A DNA stretch of 35,761 bases from Clostridium sp. 28_17. Lineage in GTDB: Bacteria; Bacillota; Clostridia; TANB77; CAG-508. A program made the translations under genes and the position numbers. The notes under the pieces are model-generated. The model was not told where the DNA came from. It made no database searches and saw nothing but the letters and a program-made list of their open reading frames with translations. Positions 7,163 to 15,859 of this stretch are shown here, in pieces (position 1 is the first letter of the stretch; every line of letters begins with the position of its first letter). The DNA is taken from NCBI GenBank assembly GCA_001916065.1, contig MNRS01000022.1, forward strand, positions 8,280 to 44,040. Reading direction: 5' to 3'.

Positions 7163-10100
7163 ATGAGTTTACGAATAATTTATGGAAAATCAGGTAGCGG
7201 TAAAAGTGAATACTGCTTTAAAGAAATAGCAAAACTTGTAAAAACAGAAAAGAAAATATATATAATAACACCAGAGCAATTCTCGTTTACGGCAGAAAAA
7301 AAGTTGATGGATGCAATTGACACAAAAGCCGTAATAAATGCAGAAGTGCTAACAATTTCACGAATGGCACACAGGGTATTACAAGAATTAGGTGGAAACA
7401 CAAAAACTCAATTGACTAAGTGTGGTAAGTCAATGCTTATTTATTCAATATTAAATGAAAATAAAAGCAATCTAAAATTCTTGAGTAAATCTGAAGAAAA
7501 TATTGATTTATCAATGACCGCAATTACTGAGTTTAAAAAGCATGGTGTTTTGCCAGAAGATTTAAAACAAGAAATTGATAAAACAGATGACCAATATTTA
7601 AAAACAAAATTGAATGATATGTTTTTAATTTACAGCAATTTTGAGCAAAAGTTGCAAGGTGAATATATTGAAGACACAGACCTATTAACAATATTAAGCA
7701 ATATTATTGAAGATACTAACATTGTTAAAGATAGCCTTATTTATATAGATGAATTTTCTGGTTTTACATACCAAGAATATGAAGTGCTAAAAAAATTCAT
7801 TAAACTTGCAAAACAGGTTACAATAACAGTATGCACAGATAGTTTAGAGCCAAGCCTAAAACCAGACACAGACATATTTTATCCAAATAAAGTTACGGTT
7901 TCTAAAATAATGAACATGGTAAAAGATGAAAAACTAAAGTTAGAAGAGCCTATACATCTAACTAATTTGCCACGTTTTAAAACTGAAGAATTACAATATT
8001 TAGAGGAAAATATTTTTAATAATAGAACAAAAAAATATGATAAAAAAGTAGAAAATATCAAACTATTTTTGGCTAAAAATCAATATTCAGAAATTGAAAA
8101 TGTCGCAAAACAAATTACTAAACTTGTAAGAGATAAAAAATTAAGATATAAAGATATTTCAGTGATTACAAGAAATATTGATACATATTCAAGTTTAATA
8201 AGAAGTATTTTTGCACAATATGATATTCCTGTTTTTATAGACGAAAAGAGAGATTTGAACCAAAACATAATAGTTCAATATTTGCTTTCAATATTTGAAA
8301 TTTTCAGTAACAACTTTTCAAAAGAAGCGGTTTTCAATTACTTAAAAATAGGATTTTCTGACATAGAAAATGACGATATTTTTAAATTAGAAAATTACTG
8401 TACAAAATGGGGAATAAAGCACAATAAGTGGAAAAATGATTTTACATATGGCATAAATGATGATAACAAAGAAGAAATTGAATATCTAAATAGATTAAGA
8501 AAACAAATCATAGAGCCATTATTAAAATTAAAAAGCAATTTTGGAACTGTTAAGGAAACAACAAAAGCAGTATACGAATTTATGCAAGAGCAACAAATAG
8601 AAGAAAAAATAAACGCAAAAATAAATGAGTTACAAGAGTTAGGACAAATTGATTTAGCAAATGAATATATTGCAAGTTATAAAATAATTTTAGATATATT
8701 TGATGAAATGGTTTTAATATTTGGAGATGAAAAATTAAGCATTGCAAAATATATGCAAATATTAAAAACAGGACTAAAAAATAGTGAATTAGGCAAAATA
8801 CCAGGAACACAAGACCAAGTAATTGTAGGTGATGTAGAAAGGTCAAGAAGTCATAAAGTAGACACTATTTTCATAATAGGCCTAAATGATGGAAGTTTTC
8901 CAAGCATTAATAAAGCAGAAGGTTTTTTCGGAGACAAAGACAGAGAAATTTTAAAACAAGACGGAATTGAACTTGCAAATGGAACAATAGAAAATCTATA
9001 CGAAGAAAACTTCAATATTTATAAAGCCTTCACAACTGCAGAAAAACAACTGTATTTATCATATGCATCATCAGAAACAGAAGGAAAATCACTAAGGCCA
9101 TCAATGATGGTAAATAAAATTAAAAAATTATTTCCAGAAATAAAAGAAGAAAGTGATGTAATCAACAAAAATTATGAAATTACAAATAAAAATATGACAT
9201 ATCAAGAACTTTTAGAAAATATATCAGAACTAAAAGATGGAAATAAAATAGACGATATTTGGTATACAATTTATGAATATTATAAAAATCAAAATGAGTG
9301 GTATTCAAAAGTAAAACAAGATTTGCAAGGAATTGATTACACAAATCTTCCAGAGAATATTAACAAAGAAACAATAGAAAAATTATACGGAAACACACTA
9401 AATGCAAGTGTATCAAAATTAGAAAAATTTGCACAATGTCCATTTTCATATTATTTGCAATATGGCTTAAGACTAAAAGAAAAAGAAGAATTGAAAGTGC
9501 AAAATTTTGATACAGGCTCATTTATGCACGAAACAATAGACGAATTTTTCAAAAAAGTAAAAAATGAAAATATCAGTCTTCCAGAATTAGTAACAGATGA
9601 AGAAAAAGTACAAAGTCTAGTAGATGATGTTGTAGAAGAAAAACTAGATATGGGAAAAAAATATACATTTGTTGCAACACCAAAATACAAAGTTTTAGTA
9701 AAAAGGCTAAAAAGAATAGTCGCAAAAGCACTAAAATACATAATTGAAGGTCTTGTATATAGCGAGTTTGATATAGAAGGAACAGAAATTGAATTTGGTA
9801 AAAAAGGAAAATACAAACCAATTATAATTCAATTAGATGATGGAAAAAAGGTTGAAATTATAGGAAAAATAGACAGAATAGACACAGCAAATTCAGAAGA
9901 TGGAAAGTACTTAAGAATTATTGACTACAAATCATCAGCAAAAAATATCGACTTAAATGAAGTATATGCAGGGTTGCAAATTCAGTTATTAACATATATG
10001 GATGCAGTGTGCAAAGAAGAGGATTTATTGCCTGCTGGAGTTCTATATTTTAGTCTATTAGAGCAAATAATAAAAGCAGACAAAAAAATAACAGAGGAGC

Positions 10101-10513
10101 AAATTGAAGAAGAACTTAGAAAGAACTTTAAAATGAAAGGCTTGATACTAGCAGACATAAAGGTAATAAAAATGCATGACAAAAACTTAGAATCAGGAGC
10201 TTCAAAATTAATACCGGCAACAATAACAAAAGCAGGAGATATATCAGAGGCAAAAACAAGTGGTGTTAATAAAGAAGAGTTTGAGATTTTGCAAAATTAT
10301 ATTTATAGAACTATTAAGCAAATTGCAAAAGAAATTTTGACTGGAAATATTAGTATAAAACCATATAATAAAAAAGGCCAAAAGCCTTGTGATTATTGCT
10401 CGTATAAGGCTATTTGTGGTTTTGATACTAGACTTTGTGGAAATAATTATAATTATATAGACAAAAAGTCAAAAGATGATATAATTAGGAAAATGAAATC
10501 GATTGAAAAATAA
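7163..10513 (+). CDS. addB: AddB: ATP-dependent helicase/nuclease subunit B
   Basis: With AddA, AddB processes double-strand breaks for recombination, the Gram-positive counterpart of RecBCD. The 1116-residue protein is close to the normal length (about 1160). The N-terminus has a Walker A motif, YGKSGSGKS, and the typical YIITPEQFSFTAE. The C-terminal nuclease domain has IIDYKSSAK (D921, K923) and GLQIQLLTY. Four cysteines, C759 (FAQCPFSYY) and C1076, C1079, C1085 (CDYCSYKAIC), match the iron-sulfur cluster that frames this domain in Bacillus. The start has a TGGAG site. Unusually, addA does not follow; an MFS gene begins 34 bp downstream. Confidence 0.94.
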   Translation: MSLRIIYGKSGSGKSEYCFKEIAKLVKTEKKIYIITPEQFSFTAEKKLMDAIDTKAVINAEVLTISRMAHRVLQELGGNTKTQLTKCGKSMLIYSILNENKSNLKFLSKSEENIDLSMTAITEFKKHGVLPEDLKQEIDKTDDQYLKTKLNDMFLIYSNFEQKLQGEYIEDTDLLTILSNIIEDTNIVKDSLIYIDEFSGFTYQEYEVLKKFIKLAKQVTITVCTDSLEPSLKPDTDIFYPNKVTVSKIMNMVKDEKLKLEEPIHLTNLPRFKTEELQYLEENIFNNRTKKYDKKVENIKLFLAKNQYSEIENVAKQITKLVRDKKLRYKDISVITRNIDTYSSLIRSIFAQYDIPVFIDEKRDLNQNIIVQYLLSIFEIFSNNFSKEAVFNYLKIGFSDIENDDIFKLENYCTKWGIKHNKWKNDFTYGINDDNKEEIEYLNRLRKQIIEPLLKLKSNFGTVKETTKAVYEFMQEQQIEEKINAKINELQELGQIDLANEYIASYKIILDIFDEMVLIFGDEKLSIAKYMQILKTGLKNSELGKIPGTQDQVIVGDVERSRSHKVDTIFIIGLNDGSFPSINKAEGFFGDKDREILKQDGIELANGTIENLYEENFNIYKAFTTAEKQLYLSYASSETEGKSLRPSMMVNKIKKLFPEIKEESDVINKNYEITNKNMTYQELLENISELKDGNKIDDIWYTIYEYYKNQNEWYSKVKQDLQGIDYTNLPENINKETIEKLYGNTLNASVSKLEKFAQCPFSYYLQYGLRLKEKEELKVQNFDTGSFMHETIDEFFKKVKNENISLPELVTDEEKVQSLVDDVVEEKLDMGKKYTFVATPKYKVLVKRLKRIVAKALKYIIEGLVYSEFDIEGTEIEFGKKGKYKPIIIQLDDGKKVEIIGKIDRIDTANSEDGKYLRIIDYKSSAKNIDLNEVYAGLQIQLLTYMDAVCKEEDLLPAGVLYFSLLEQIIKADKKITEEQIEEELRKNFKMKGLILADIKVIKMHDKNLESGASKLIPATITKAGDISEAKTSGVNKEEFEILQNYIYRTIKQIAKEILTGNISIKPYNKKGQKPCDYCSYKAICGFDTRLCGNNYNYIDKKSKDDIIRKMKSIEK

Positions 10514-10547
10514 TTCTTATTTAATAAAAAATTTAAAAGGAGAAAAC

Positions 10548-11846
10548 ATGGAAACAAAAGAAGAATTACAAAAAATGAGAAAAACAAATATGAAAATTTA
10601 TCCAACATATAAAAAATTAGCATGGGATTACTTATTTTATTATACAATAGACTTTTTATTTTTAACACAGGTAAAAAATTTAAGTAGTGCAGATGTTGTA
10701 CTTGCAAGTTCTGTAAAAGCGTTATTTGGAATATTACTTCAGATACCTGCAAATATAATAGTAGAATTTTTAGGAAGAAAAAATAGTGCAATTTTAGGGA
10801 ATATTTTAAATTGCCTATATATAGTAATGTTCATGATGACAGGGAATATATATGATTTGATTTTTGCAAAATTTATTTCATCACTAGCATTTTCACTAAA
10901 AGAGATAGCAGAGCCAAGTATATTAAATGCTTCAATACCACCATCAAAATATAAAAGTAATATTTTAGCAAAAATTAATGCTAAAGGATCTTCAGGATAT
11001 TATATATTAGGAGCATTTTCCAAAATTATAGGAGCAATTTTATTTGAATTTAATACTTATCTTCCATTTATATTATCTTTAGTAATGCTGGTTATAGTAA
11101 CAATAATGTCAATGGGATTTATTGAACCAGTAAAAAGAAAAGAAAAGACAAATCAAAATGGAATAGTAAAAAAGCAATTAAAAAATATAGAAGATGGATT
11201 TAAATATATATTAAAATCAAATAGATTAAAAGCATTAATAATAGCGTCAGCACTTATTGTAAGCTTATTATCAATATTATTAAATTATCATACTAGTATA
11301 TTGCAATATGTAAAAATACCAACATATATTATAGGATTTATAGCAGCAGGAATGAGTGTAGTAAGTTCAATGGCATCTAAAATGCAGGGAAAATTTCATA
11401 ATAAATTTAGAAATAAATCATTAATAACAGTAGCATTAATAGCATCAATAAGCACAATTATTGCAGGTAGTGTAGGAATAATAGCAGATAAATCAAAAAT
11501 TTTTATAGGAGTGATAATTTTTGCAATAATGATGGCAAGATTTTCTCATGGGATGTATTATACTTTGATAGATAAATACTTTACAAACTTTTCTAATAAG
11601 GATATTGATACAAAGATTTTTGCTGTAAAAAATTTAGTTGTTAATATGACATCAGCAATAATGGGATTTATGGCATCATTTTTATTAGGTAAAATGGAAA
11701 TAACATATTGTATGATTATAGTAGGAATAGCATTTACAATTATGTATATACTAATGGAAATTTATATGAAAACAAGAGTGGGGCTAAAACCAGAAGAATA
11801 TTCAAAAGAAGAAAGAAAATATGATGAATTAAAAGAAACGGTTTGA
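10548..11846 (+). CDS. MFS permease, copy 1
   Basis: This 432-residue protein has repeated long hydrophobic segments across its length, for example FGILLQIPANIIVEFLG followed by RKNSAILGNIL, the loop 2-3 region typical of major facilitator permeases. It starts at the ATG at 10548 after AAAGGAG; the frame is open further upstream inside addB but without a ribosome site. It is a close paralogue of the protein at 12799-14124: both begin with ETKEE.QKMRK.NMK, share LFYYTI.FLFLTQ, and end in YMKTR.GLKPE.YSKEERKYDE. The substrate is unknown. It is probably cotranscribed with addB and pgeF. Confidence 0.85.
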   Translation: METKEELQKMRKTNMKIYPTYKKLAWDYLFYYTIDFLFLTQVKNLSSADVVLASSVKALFGILLQIPANIIVEFLGRKNSAILGNILNCLYIVMFMMTGNIYDLIFAKFISSLAFSLKEIAEPSILNASIPPSKYKSNILAKINAKGSSGYYILGAFSKIIGAILFEFNTYLPFILSLVMLVIVTIMSMGFIEPVKRKEKTNQNGIVKKQLKNIEDGFKYILKSNRLKALIIASALIVSLLSILLNYHTSILQYVKIPTYIIGFIAAGMSVVSSMASKMQGKFHNKFRNKSLITVALIASISTIIAGSVGIIADKSKIFIGVIIFAIMMARFSHGMYYTLIDKYFTNFSNKDIDTKIFAVKNLVVNMTSAIMGFMASFLLGKMEITYCMIIVGIAFTIMYILMEIYMKTRVGLKPEEYSKEERKYDELKETV

Positions 11847-11864
11847 TAAAATAACAAAAAAGAT

Positions 11865-11892
11865 AGACAAATTTGCACTGTCCCACTTGTCT
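11865..11892. repeat. Small palindromic element, possibly related to the REP-like family
   Basis: AGACAA (11865-11870) pairs with TTGTCT (11887-11892). The minus strand of the loop reads GTGGGACAGTGC, vaguely like the GGGACGGG core of the other elements. It lies between MFS copy 1 and pgeF. Confidence 0.4.
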
Positions 11893-11909
11893 CAAAAAGG
11901 AGAAATATT

Positions 11910-12764
11910 TTGAAAGATTTGAGTAATGAAAACATTGTACACGTAAACAAAGATGGTGTACAATATTTACAATTTAGAAAATTATTAGAATATAGTGATG
12001 TAATAACACATGCATATTCAATAGGAACAGAAGTTAATTTTAGAACAGCAAGAGCAAACAAGCAACAATTACCAGAACAAGAATTTAAAAAAGCAATGCA
12101 AGATTATGAAAAATTGTGTAATGCAATAAAAGTTGATTACAAAAATGTAGTAAAAACAAATCAAGAACATACAGATAATATTGCAATTGCAAATAAGAAA
12201 ATAAATAAAAATTTACCAGATGTAAATTTGGAAGAATATAGTAGAACAGATGGAATCATAACACAAAAAGAAAATTTAGTATTATCAACTACAAATGCAG
12301 ATTGCATATTGCTTTTATTCTTTGACCCAGTAACAAAAACAATCGCAAATACACATTCTGGATGGAAAGGAACATTGCAAAGAATTTCTGTAAAAACAGT
12401 TGAAAAAATGGTAAATGAATTAGGTTGCAAACCAGAAAACATTATCTGTTGTATTTGCCCAAGCATTAGAAAATGCCACTTTGAAGTTGATAAAGATGTA
12501 AAAGATTTATTTGAAGAAGAGTTTAAAGATTTGAATATAAGTAAAAATATCGATATAATGGAAAAACAAAAAGATAAAGAAAAGTGGAATATTGATACTG
12601 TTTTAATTAACAAGATTATATTGAAAAAAGCGGGTTTAAAAACAGAGAATATCATTGATAGTGGATTATGCAGTGTGTGTAATAAAGATTTGATTCATTC
12701 TTTTAGAGTAGAAAAACAAGGGTATGGATTAAATACAGCATTAATATCATTACTAGGAAAATAA
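11910..12764 (+). CDS. pgeF: PgeF/YfiH family protein (peptidoglycan editing factor)
   Basis: The 284-residue protein belongs to the YfiH/LACC1 (DUF152) family. It shows QEHTDN (H87), TTNADCILLLFFDP (C132) and NTHSGWKGT (H149), the conserved His-Cys-His metal site, then CICPSIRKCHFEV. In E. coli PgeF prevents L-Ser incorporation into the peptidoglycan stem; other members act as purine nucleoside phosphorylases or deaminases, so the reaction here is not certain. The start is TTG, after AAAAAGGAG. The gene is sandwiched between two paralogous MFS permeases and followed by an LD-carboxypeptidase, which favours a cell-wall role. Confidence 0.87.
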   Translation: MKDLSNENIVHVNKDGVQYLQFRKLLEYSDVITHAYSIGTEVNFRTARANKQQLPEQEFKKAMQDYEKLCNAIKVDYKNVVKTNQEHTDNIAIANKKINKNLPDVNLEEYSRTDGIITQKENLVLSTTNADCILLLFFDPVTKTIANTHSGWKGTLQRISVKTVEKMVNELGCKPENIICCICPSIRKCHFEVDKDVKDLFEEEFKDLNISKNIDIMEKQKDKEKWNIDTVLINKIILKKAGLKTENIIDSGLCSVCNKDLIHSFRVEKQGYGLNTALISLLGK

Positions 12765-12798
12765 GCAAAATTTATATAAAATATTAAAAGGGGTAAAT

Positions 12799-14124
12799 AT
12801 GAAAACAGAAGAAATAAAAGAAACAAAAGAAGAAAAACAAAAAATGAGAAAAATAAATATGAAATTATTTCCAATATACAAAGCACTATCATGGGACTTG
12901 CTATTTTATTATACAATAAACTTTTTATTTTTAACTCAAATAAAAAAAATAAGTGCATCAGATATAGTACTAACAGACAGTTTTTATGCATTATTTGTCA
13001 TGATTTTACAAATACCAATAAATATAATAATAGCATTTTTAGGCAAAAAAAAGAGCTTAGTAATAGGGAATTTTTTACTTGTAGCACATATGCTTGTTAT
13101 AATATTTAGTAGAAATATATTTGATTTGATTTTGGCAAACTTTATATCAGCAATAGGATTTGGACTTAAAGAAACAGTAGCATCAGCCGTATTAAAAGAA
13201 TCAATACCACCATCAAAATATAAAAACCAAATTTTTTCAAAGTTAAATTCCAAAGGTTCAACATGGTATTATGTACTAGAGATGAGTTCAAAAATAATTG
13301 CTGGATATTTATTTGTGATAAATGGATATTTACCAATGGTATGTTCATTGATAGTATTAATAATAGCAACAGTAATATCTATGGGATTTATAGAACCAAA
13401 CAAAATAGCAAAAGCCAACTTCAAAAAGGCAATGGAAGTTAATGAAATTGAAGATGTAAAATCAGGATTTAAATTTGTTTTGAAATCAGAAAGACTAAAA
13501 GCACTAATATTATCAGCAGCTTTCATCTGCACATTGTTGACAATATTAGAAAATTATGAAGTTAGTCTTTTAGAAGATATAAAATTATCAGCTGTAGTAA
13601 TAGGTTATGCTGGTGCTATAAATAGTCTTGTAAATGCAATTGCATCAAAAAAAGAAAATAAATTTAATAAGATGTTTAAAAATAAATCACTTACAATATT
13701 ATCATTAATATTATCAATAAGTGCAATAATAACAGGAATTTGTGGAATAACAGAAATAAAAGAAAACTTAATAGGAACTATAATAATATTAGGTGCATAT
13801 ATGATATTTGGTTTTATAAATGGAATGTATTATACAATAATAGATAGATATTTAATGAGTTTTGCAAATAAAGATATAGACACTCAAATAACGTCTGTAT
13901 ACAATTTGATTAGAAATTTTGTTAGAATGCTATTTGGATTTTTAGCTTCATTTATATTAGGAATTACAACTTCTGCAAATGCCTTGATAATAGTAGGAAC
14001 AGCATTTACAATAATATATATATTAATTTATATATATATGAAAACAAGATTAGGACTAAAGCCAGAACAGTATTCAAAAGAAGAAAGAAAATATGATGAA
14101 TTTAAAGAAAAGGAGATAGTATGA
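12799..14124 (+). CDS. MFS permease, copy 2
   Basis: The 441-residue permease is paralogous to the one at 10548-11846, with matching N-terminal, membrane and C-terminal segments (for example ILQIPINIIIAFLGKKKS against ILLQIPANIIVEFLGRKNS). It probably arose by duplication, with pgeF now lying between the copies. The ribosome site is AAAGGGG. Its stop overlaps the next start as ATGA, implying translational coupling with the LD-carboxypeptidase. The substrate cannot be read from sequence; muropeptides or an antimicrobial are possibilities from context only. Confidence 0.85.
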   Translation: MKTEEIKETKEEKQKMRKINMKLFPIYKALSWDLLFYYTINFLFLTQIKKISASDIVLTDSFYALFVMILQIPINIIIAFLGKKKSLVIGNFLLVAHMLVIIFSRNIFDLILANFISAIGFGLKETVASAVLKESIPPSKYKNQIFSKLNSKGSTWYYVLEMSSKIIAGYLFVINGYLPMVCSLIVLIIATVISMGFIEPNKIAKANFKKAMEVNEIEDVKSGFKFVLKSERLKALILSAAFICTLLTILENYEVSLLEDIKLSAVVIGYAGAINSLVNAIASKKENKFNKMFKNKSLTILSLILSISAIITGICGITEIKENLIGTIIILGAYMIFGFINGMYYTIIDRYLMSFANKDIDTQITSVYNLIRNFVRMLFGFLASFILGITTSANALIIVGTAFTIIYILIYIYMKTRLGLKPEQYSKEERKYDEFKEKEIV

Positions 14125-15053
14125 TTTTACCAAAATTAGTACCATCAAAATTAAAAATAGGTGATACAATAGGAGTTGTAGCACCATCAAGCCCAATAAT
14201 TGGAGACAATATAGATGAACTAAATAGAGCAAAAGAAATAGTAGAAAGAAGCGGATTCAAAGTAAAATATTCAAAAAATATATTTTCAAACACAAATGGA
14301 TATAGCGCTACCGCAAGAGAAAAAGCAGAAGACATAAATGCAATGTTTGCAGACAAAGAAGTAAAAATGATATGGTGTGCAAAAGGTGGAAACAACAGCA
14401 ACTCAACATTTGAATATATAGACTATGAACTAATAAAGAAAAATCCAAAAATAGTATGTGGATTTAGTGATATAACATCAATTACAAATATGATAACAGA
14501 AAAAACAGGATTAATAACATTTAGTGGAACAAATTTTAAAACAATAGCAACAGACGAAACAGACTATAGTTACAAACAAGCATTAAGCAGATTCGTAGAT
14601 GGTAATTTAGAATTTGGACCAGAAAATGAAGAATATATAACAATTCAAAAAGGAAATGCAGAAGGTGAACTAATAGGTGGAAATCTATTTTTGACAAGAG
14701 GAATGATAGCAGGAAAATATAGTTTGAATTTTACAGATAAGATTCTATTTTTAGAAGAACTAGGGCCTGCAACAGAACCAGAAGAATGTAATAATTTTTT
14801 ATATTACATGAAACAAAATGGAGTATTTGATAAAATAAAAGGTCTATGGATAGGAAATTATGAACATGAAAGTGGAATATCACTTGAAAAAATAATAATG
14901 GACGTTTTAGACGGTGAATATAAATTTCCAATTATAAAATCAAATAATTTTGGACATATAGAAAGAAAAACAGTAATTCCAATAGGTACAAAAGCAGAAA
15001 TAAACACAGATGAAGATGTGAAAATAAAATTAGTAGAAAATTGTGTAATGTAG
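14121..15053 (+). CDS. S66 family LD-carboxypeptidase
   Basis: S66 peptidases remove the terminal D-alanine from tetrapeptide stems during peptidoglycan recycling; the MccF branch cleaves microcin C-like compounds. The 310-residue protein has KIGDTIGVVAPSSP at the N-terminus, then the catalytic serine in CGFSDIT (S116), the glutamate in LFLEELGPA (E212) and the histidine in NNFGHIERK (H279), the expected Ser-Glu-His triad. The soluble form has no signal peptide, so it is cytoplasmic. It overlaps the upstream permease by four bases. LdcA-like and MccF-like roles cannot be told apart here. Confidence 0.88.
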   Translation: MILPKLVPSKLKIGDTIGVVAPSSPIIGDNIDELNRAKEIVERSGFKVKYSKNIFSNTNGYSATAREKAEDINAMFADKEVKMIWCAKGGNNSNSTFEYIDYELIKKNPKIVCGFSDITSITNMITEKTGLITFSGTNFKTIATDETDYSYKQALSRFVDGNLEFGPENEEYITIQKGNAEGELIGGNLFLTRGMIAGKYSLNFTDKILFLEELGPATEPEECNNFLYYMKQNGVFDKIKGLWIGNYEHESGISLEKIIMDVLDGEYKFPIIKSNNFGHIERKTVIPIGTKAEINTDEDVKIKLVENCVM

Positions 15054-15104
15054 AAAAGTCTATAGAATTTTAAATAGGATGTAGATATATTAAGAGGTGT
15101 AATA

Positions 15105-15671
15105 ATGTTTGAAACATGGGAAAAACTAGAAAATTCAATAATAAATTGCAATAAATGTAAATTGTGTAAAACAAGGCAAAACATAGTATTTGGAGTAGGT
15201 AACAAAAATGCAGATATAATGTTTATAGGTGAGGGACCTGGAGCAGACGAGGACAGGTTAGGAGAACCTTTTGTTGGTAGAGCAGGAAAACTTATGGATA
15301 TGGCATTTGGAATTGTAGGAATAAAAAGAGAAGAAGTATATATTGCAAATGTTGTGAAATGTAGACCACCAGCAAATAGAAATCCAGAAGAGGACGAAGC
15401 AAATGCCTGTCTAAATTATTTGAGAAATCAGGTTATGTTGGTAAAGCCTAAAATAATAGTTCTATTAGGAAGTGTTGCTTTAAAACATATTCTGGGAAAA
15501 GAATATGGAATTACCGCCTCAAGGGGAAAATGGGTTGAAAAAAAAGGAATAATGTATATGCCAACTTGGCATCCTGCAGCACTTTTGAGGGATGAAACTA
15601 AAAAAGTTGATTTTATAAATGATTTAAAAAGGGTAATAGAAAAGCAAAGTTATTTCGCAAATGAGAAATAA
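15105..15671 (+). CDS. Uracil-DNA glycosylase, family 4
   Basis: This enzyme excises uracil from DNA. The 188-residue protein has the family 4 motif FIGEGPGADEDRLGEPFVG followed by RAGKLMD, and TWHPAAL with H156. Cysteines C15, C18 (CNKCKLC, with C21 as an extra), C86 and C102 fit the 4Fe-4S cluster of this family. The start follows AGAGGTG. It is the last gene of the plus-strand block, closed by a terminator 23 bp downstream. Confidence 0.92.
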   Translation: MFETWEKLENSIINCNKCKLCKTRQNIVFGVGNKNADIMFIGEGPGADEDRLGEPFVGRAGKLMDMAFGIVGIKREEVYIANVVKCRPPANRNPEEDEANACLNYLRNQVMLVKPKIIVLLGSVALKHILGKEYGITASRGKWVEKKGIMYMPTWHPAALLRDETKKVDFINDLKRVIEKQSYFANEK

Positions 15672-15693
15672 CTTGACAATTACAAATAGAATT

Positions 15694-15736
15694 AAAAACT
15701 AAGGTATCAATTAAGAAAAGGATATCTTAGTTTTTT
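15694..15736 (+). terminator. Intrinsic terminator after the uracil-DNA glycosylase gene
   Basis: AAAAACTAAGGTATC (15694-15708) pairs with GATATCTTAGTTTTT (15721-15735) with one G-U pair, ending in T. It isolates the next gene from the upstream operon. Confidence 0.85.
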
Positions 15737-15781
15737 AAAATAAAATGAAAAAATTATAAATAGAAAATATAACCAAAACTG

Positions 15782-15810
15782 TTGAAATAACGTTTTAGTT
15801 ATGGTAGAAT
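15782..15810 (+). promoter_or_regulatory. Promoter of the pilin-like gene
   Basis: TTGAAA (15782-15787), a 17-bp spacer and TAGAAT (15805-15810) lie 49 bp before the start. An imperfect inverted repeat, ATAACCAAAAC and GTTTTAGTTAT, overlaps the hexamers and may be an operator. Confidence 0.6.
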
Positions 15811-15859
15811 CAAAGTGCAGAAACACACTGCATAAAACAAAAGAAGGAGTGAAGAAAAA

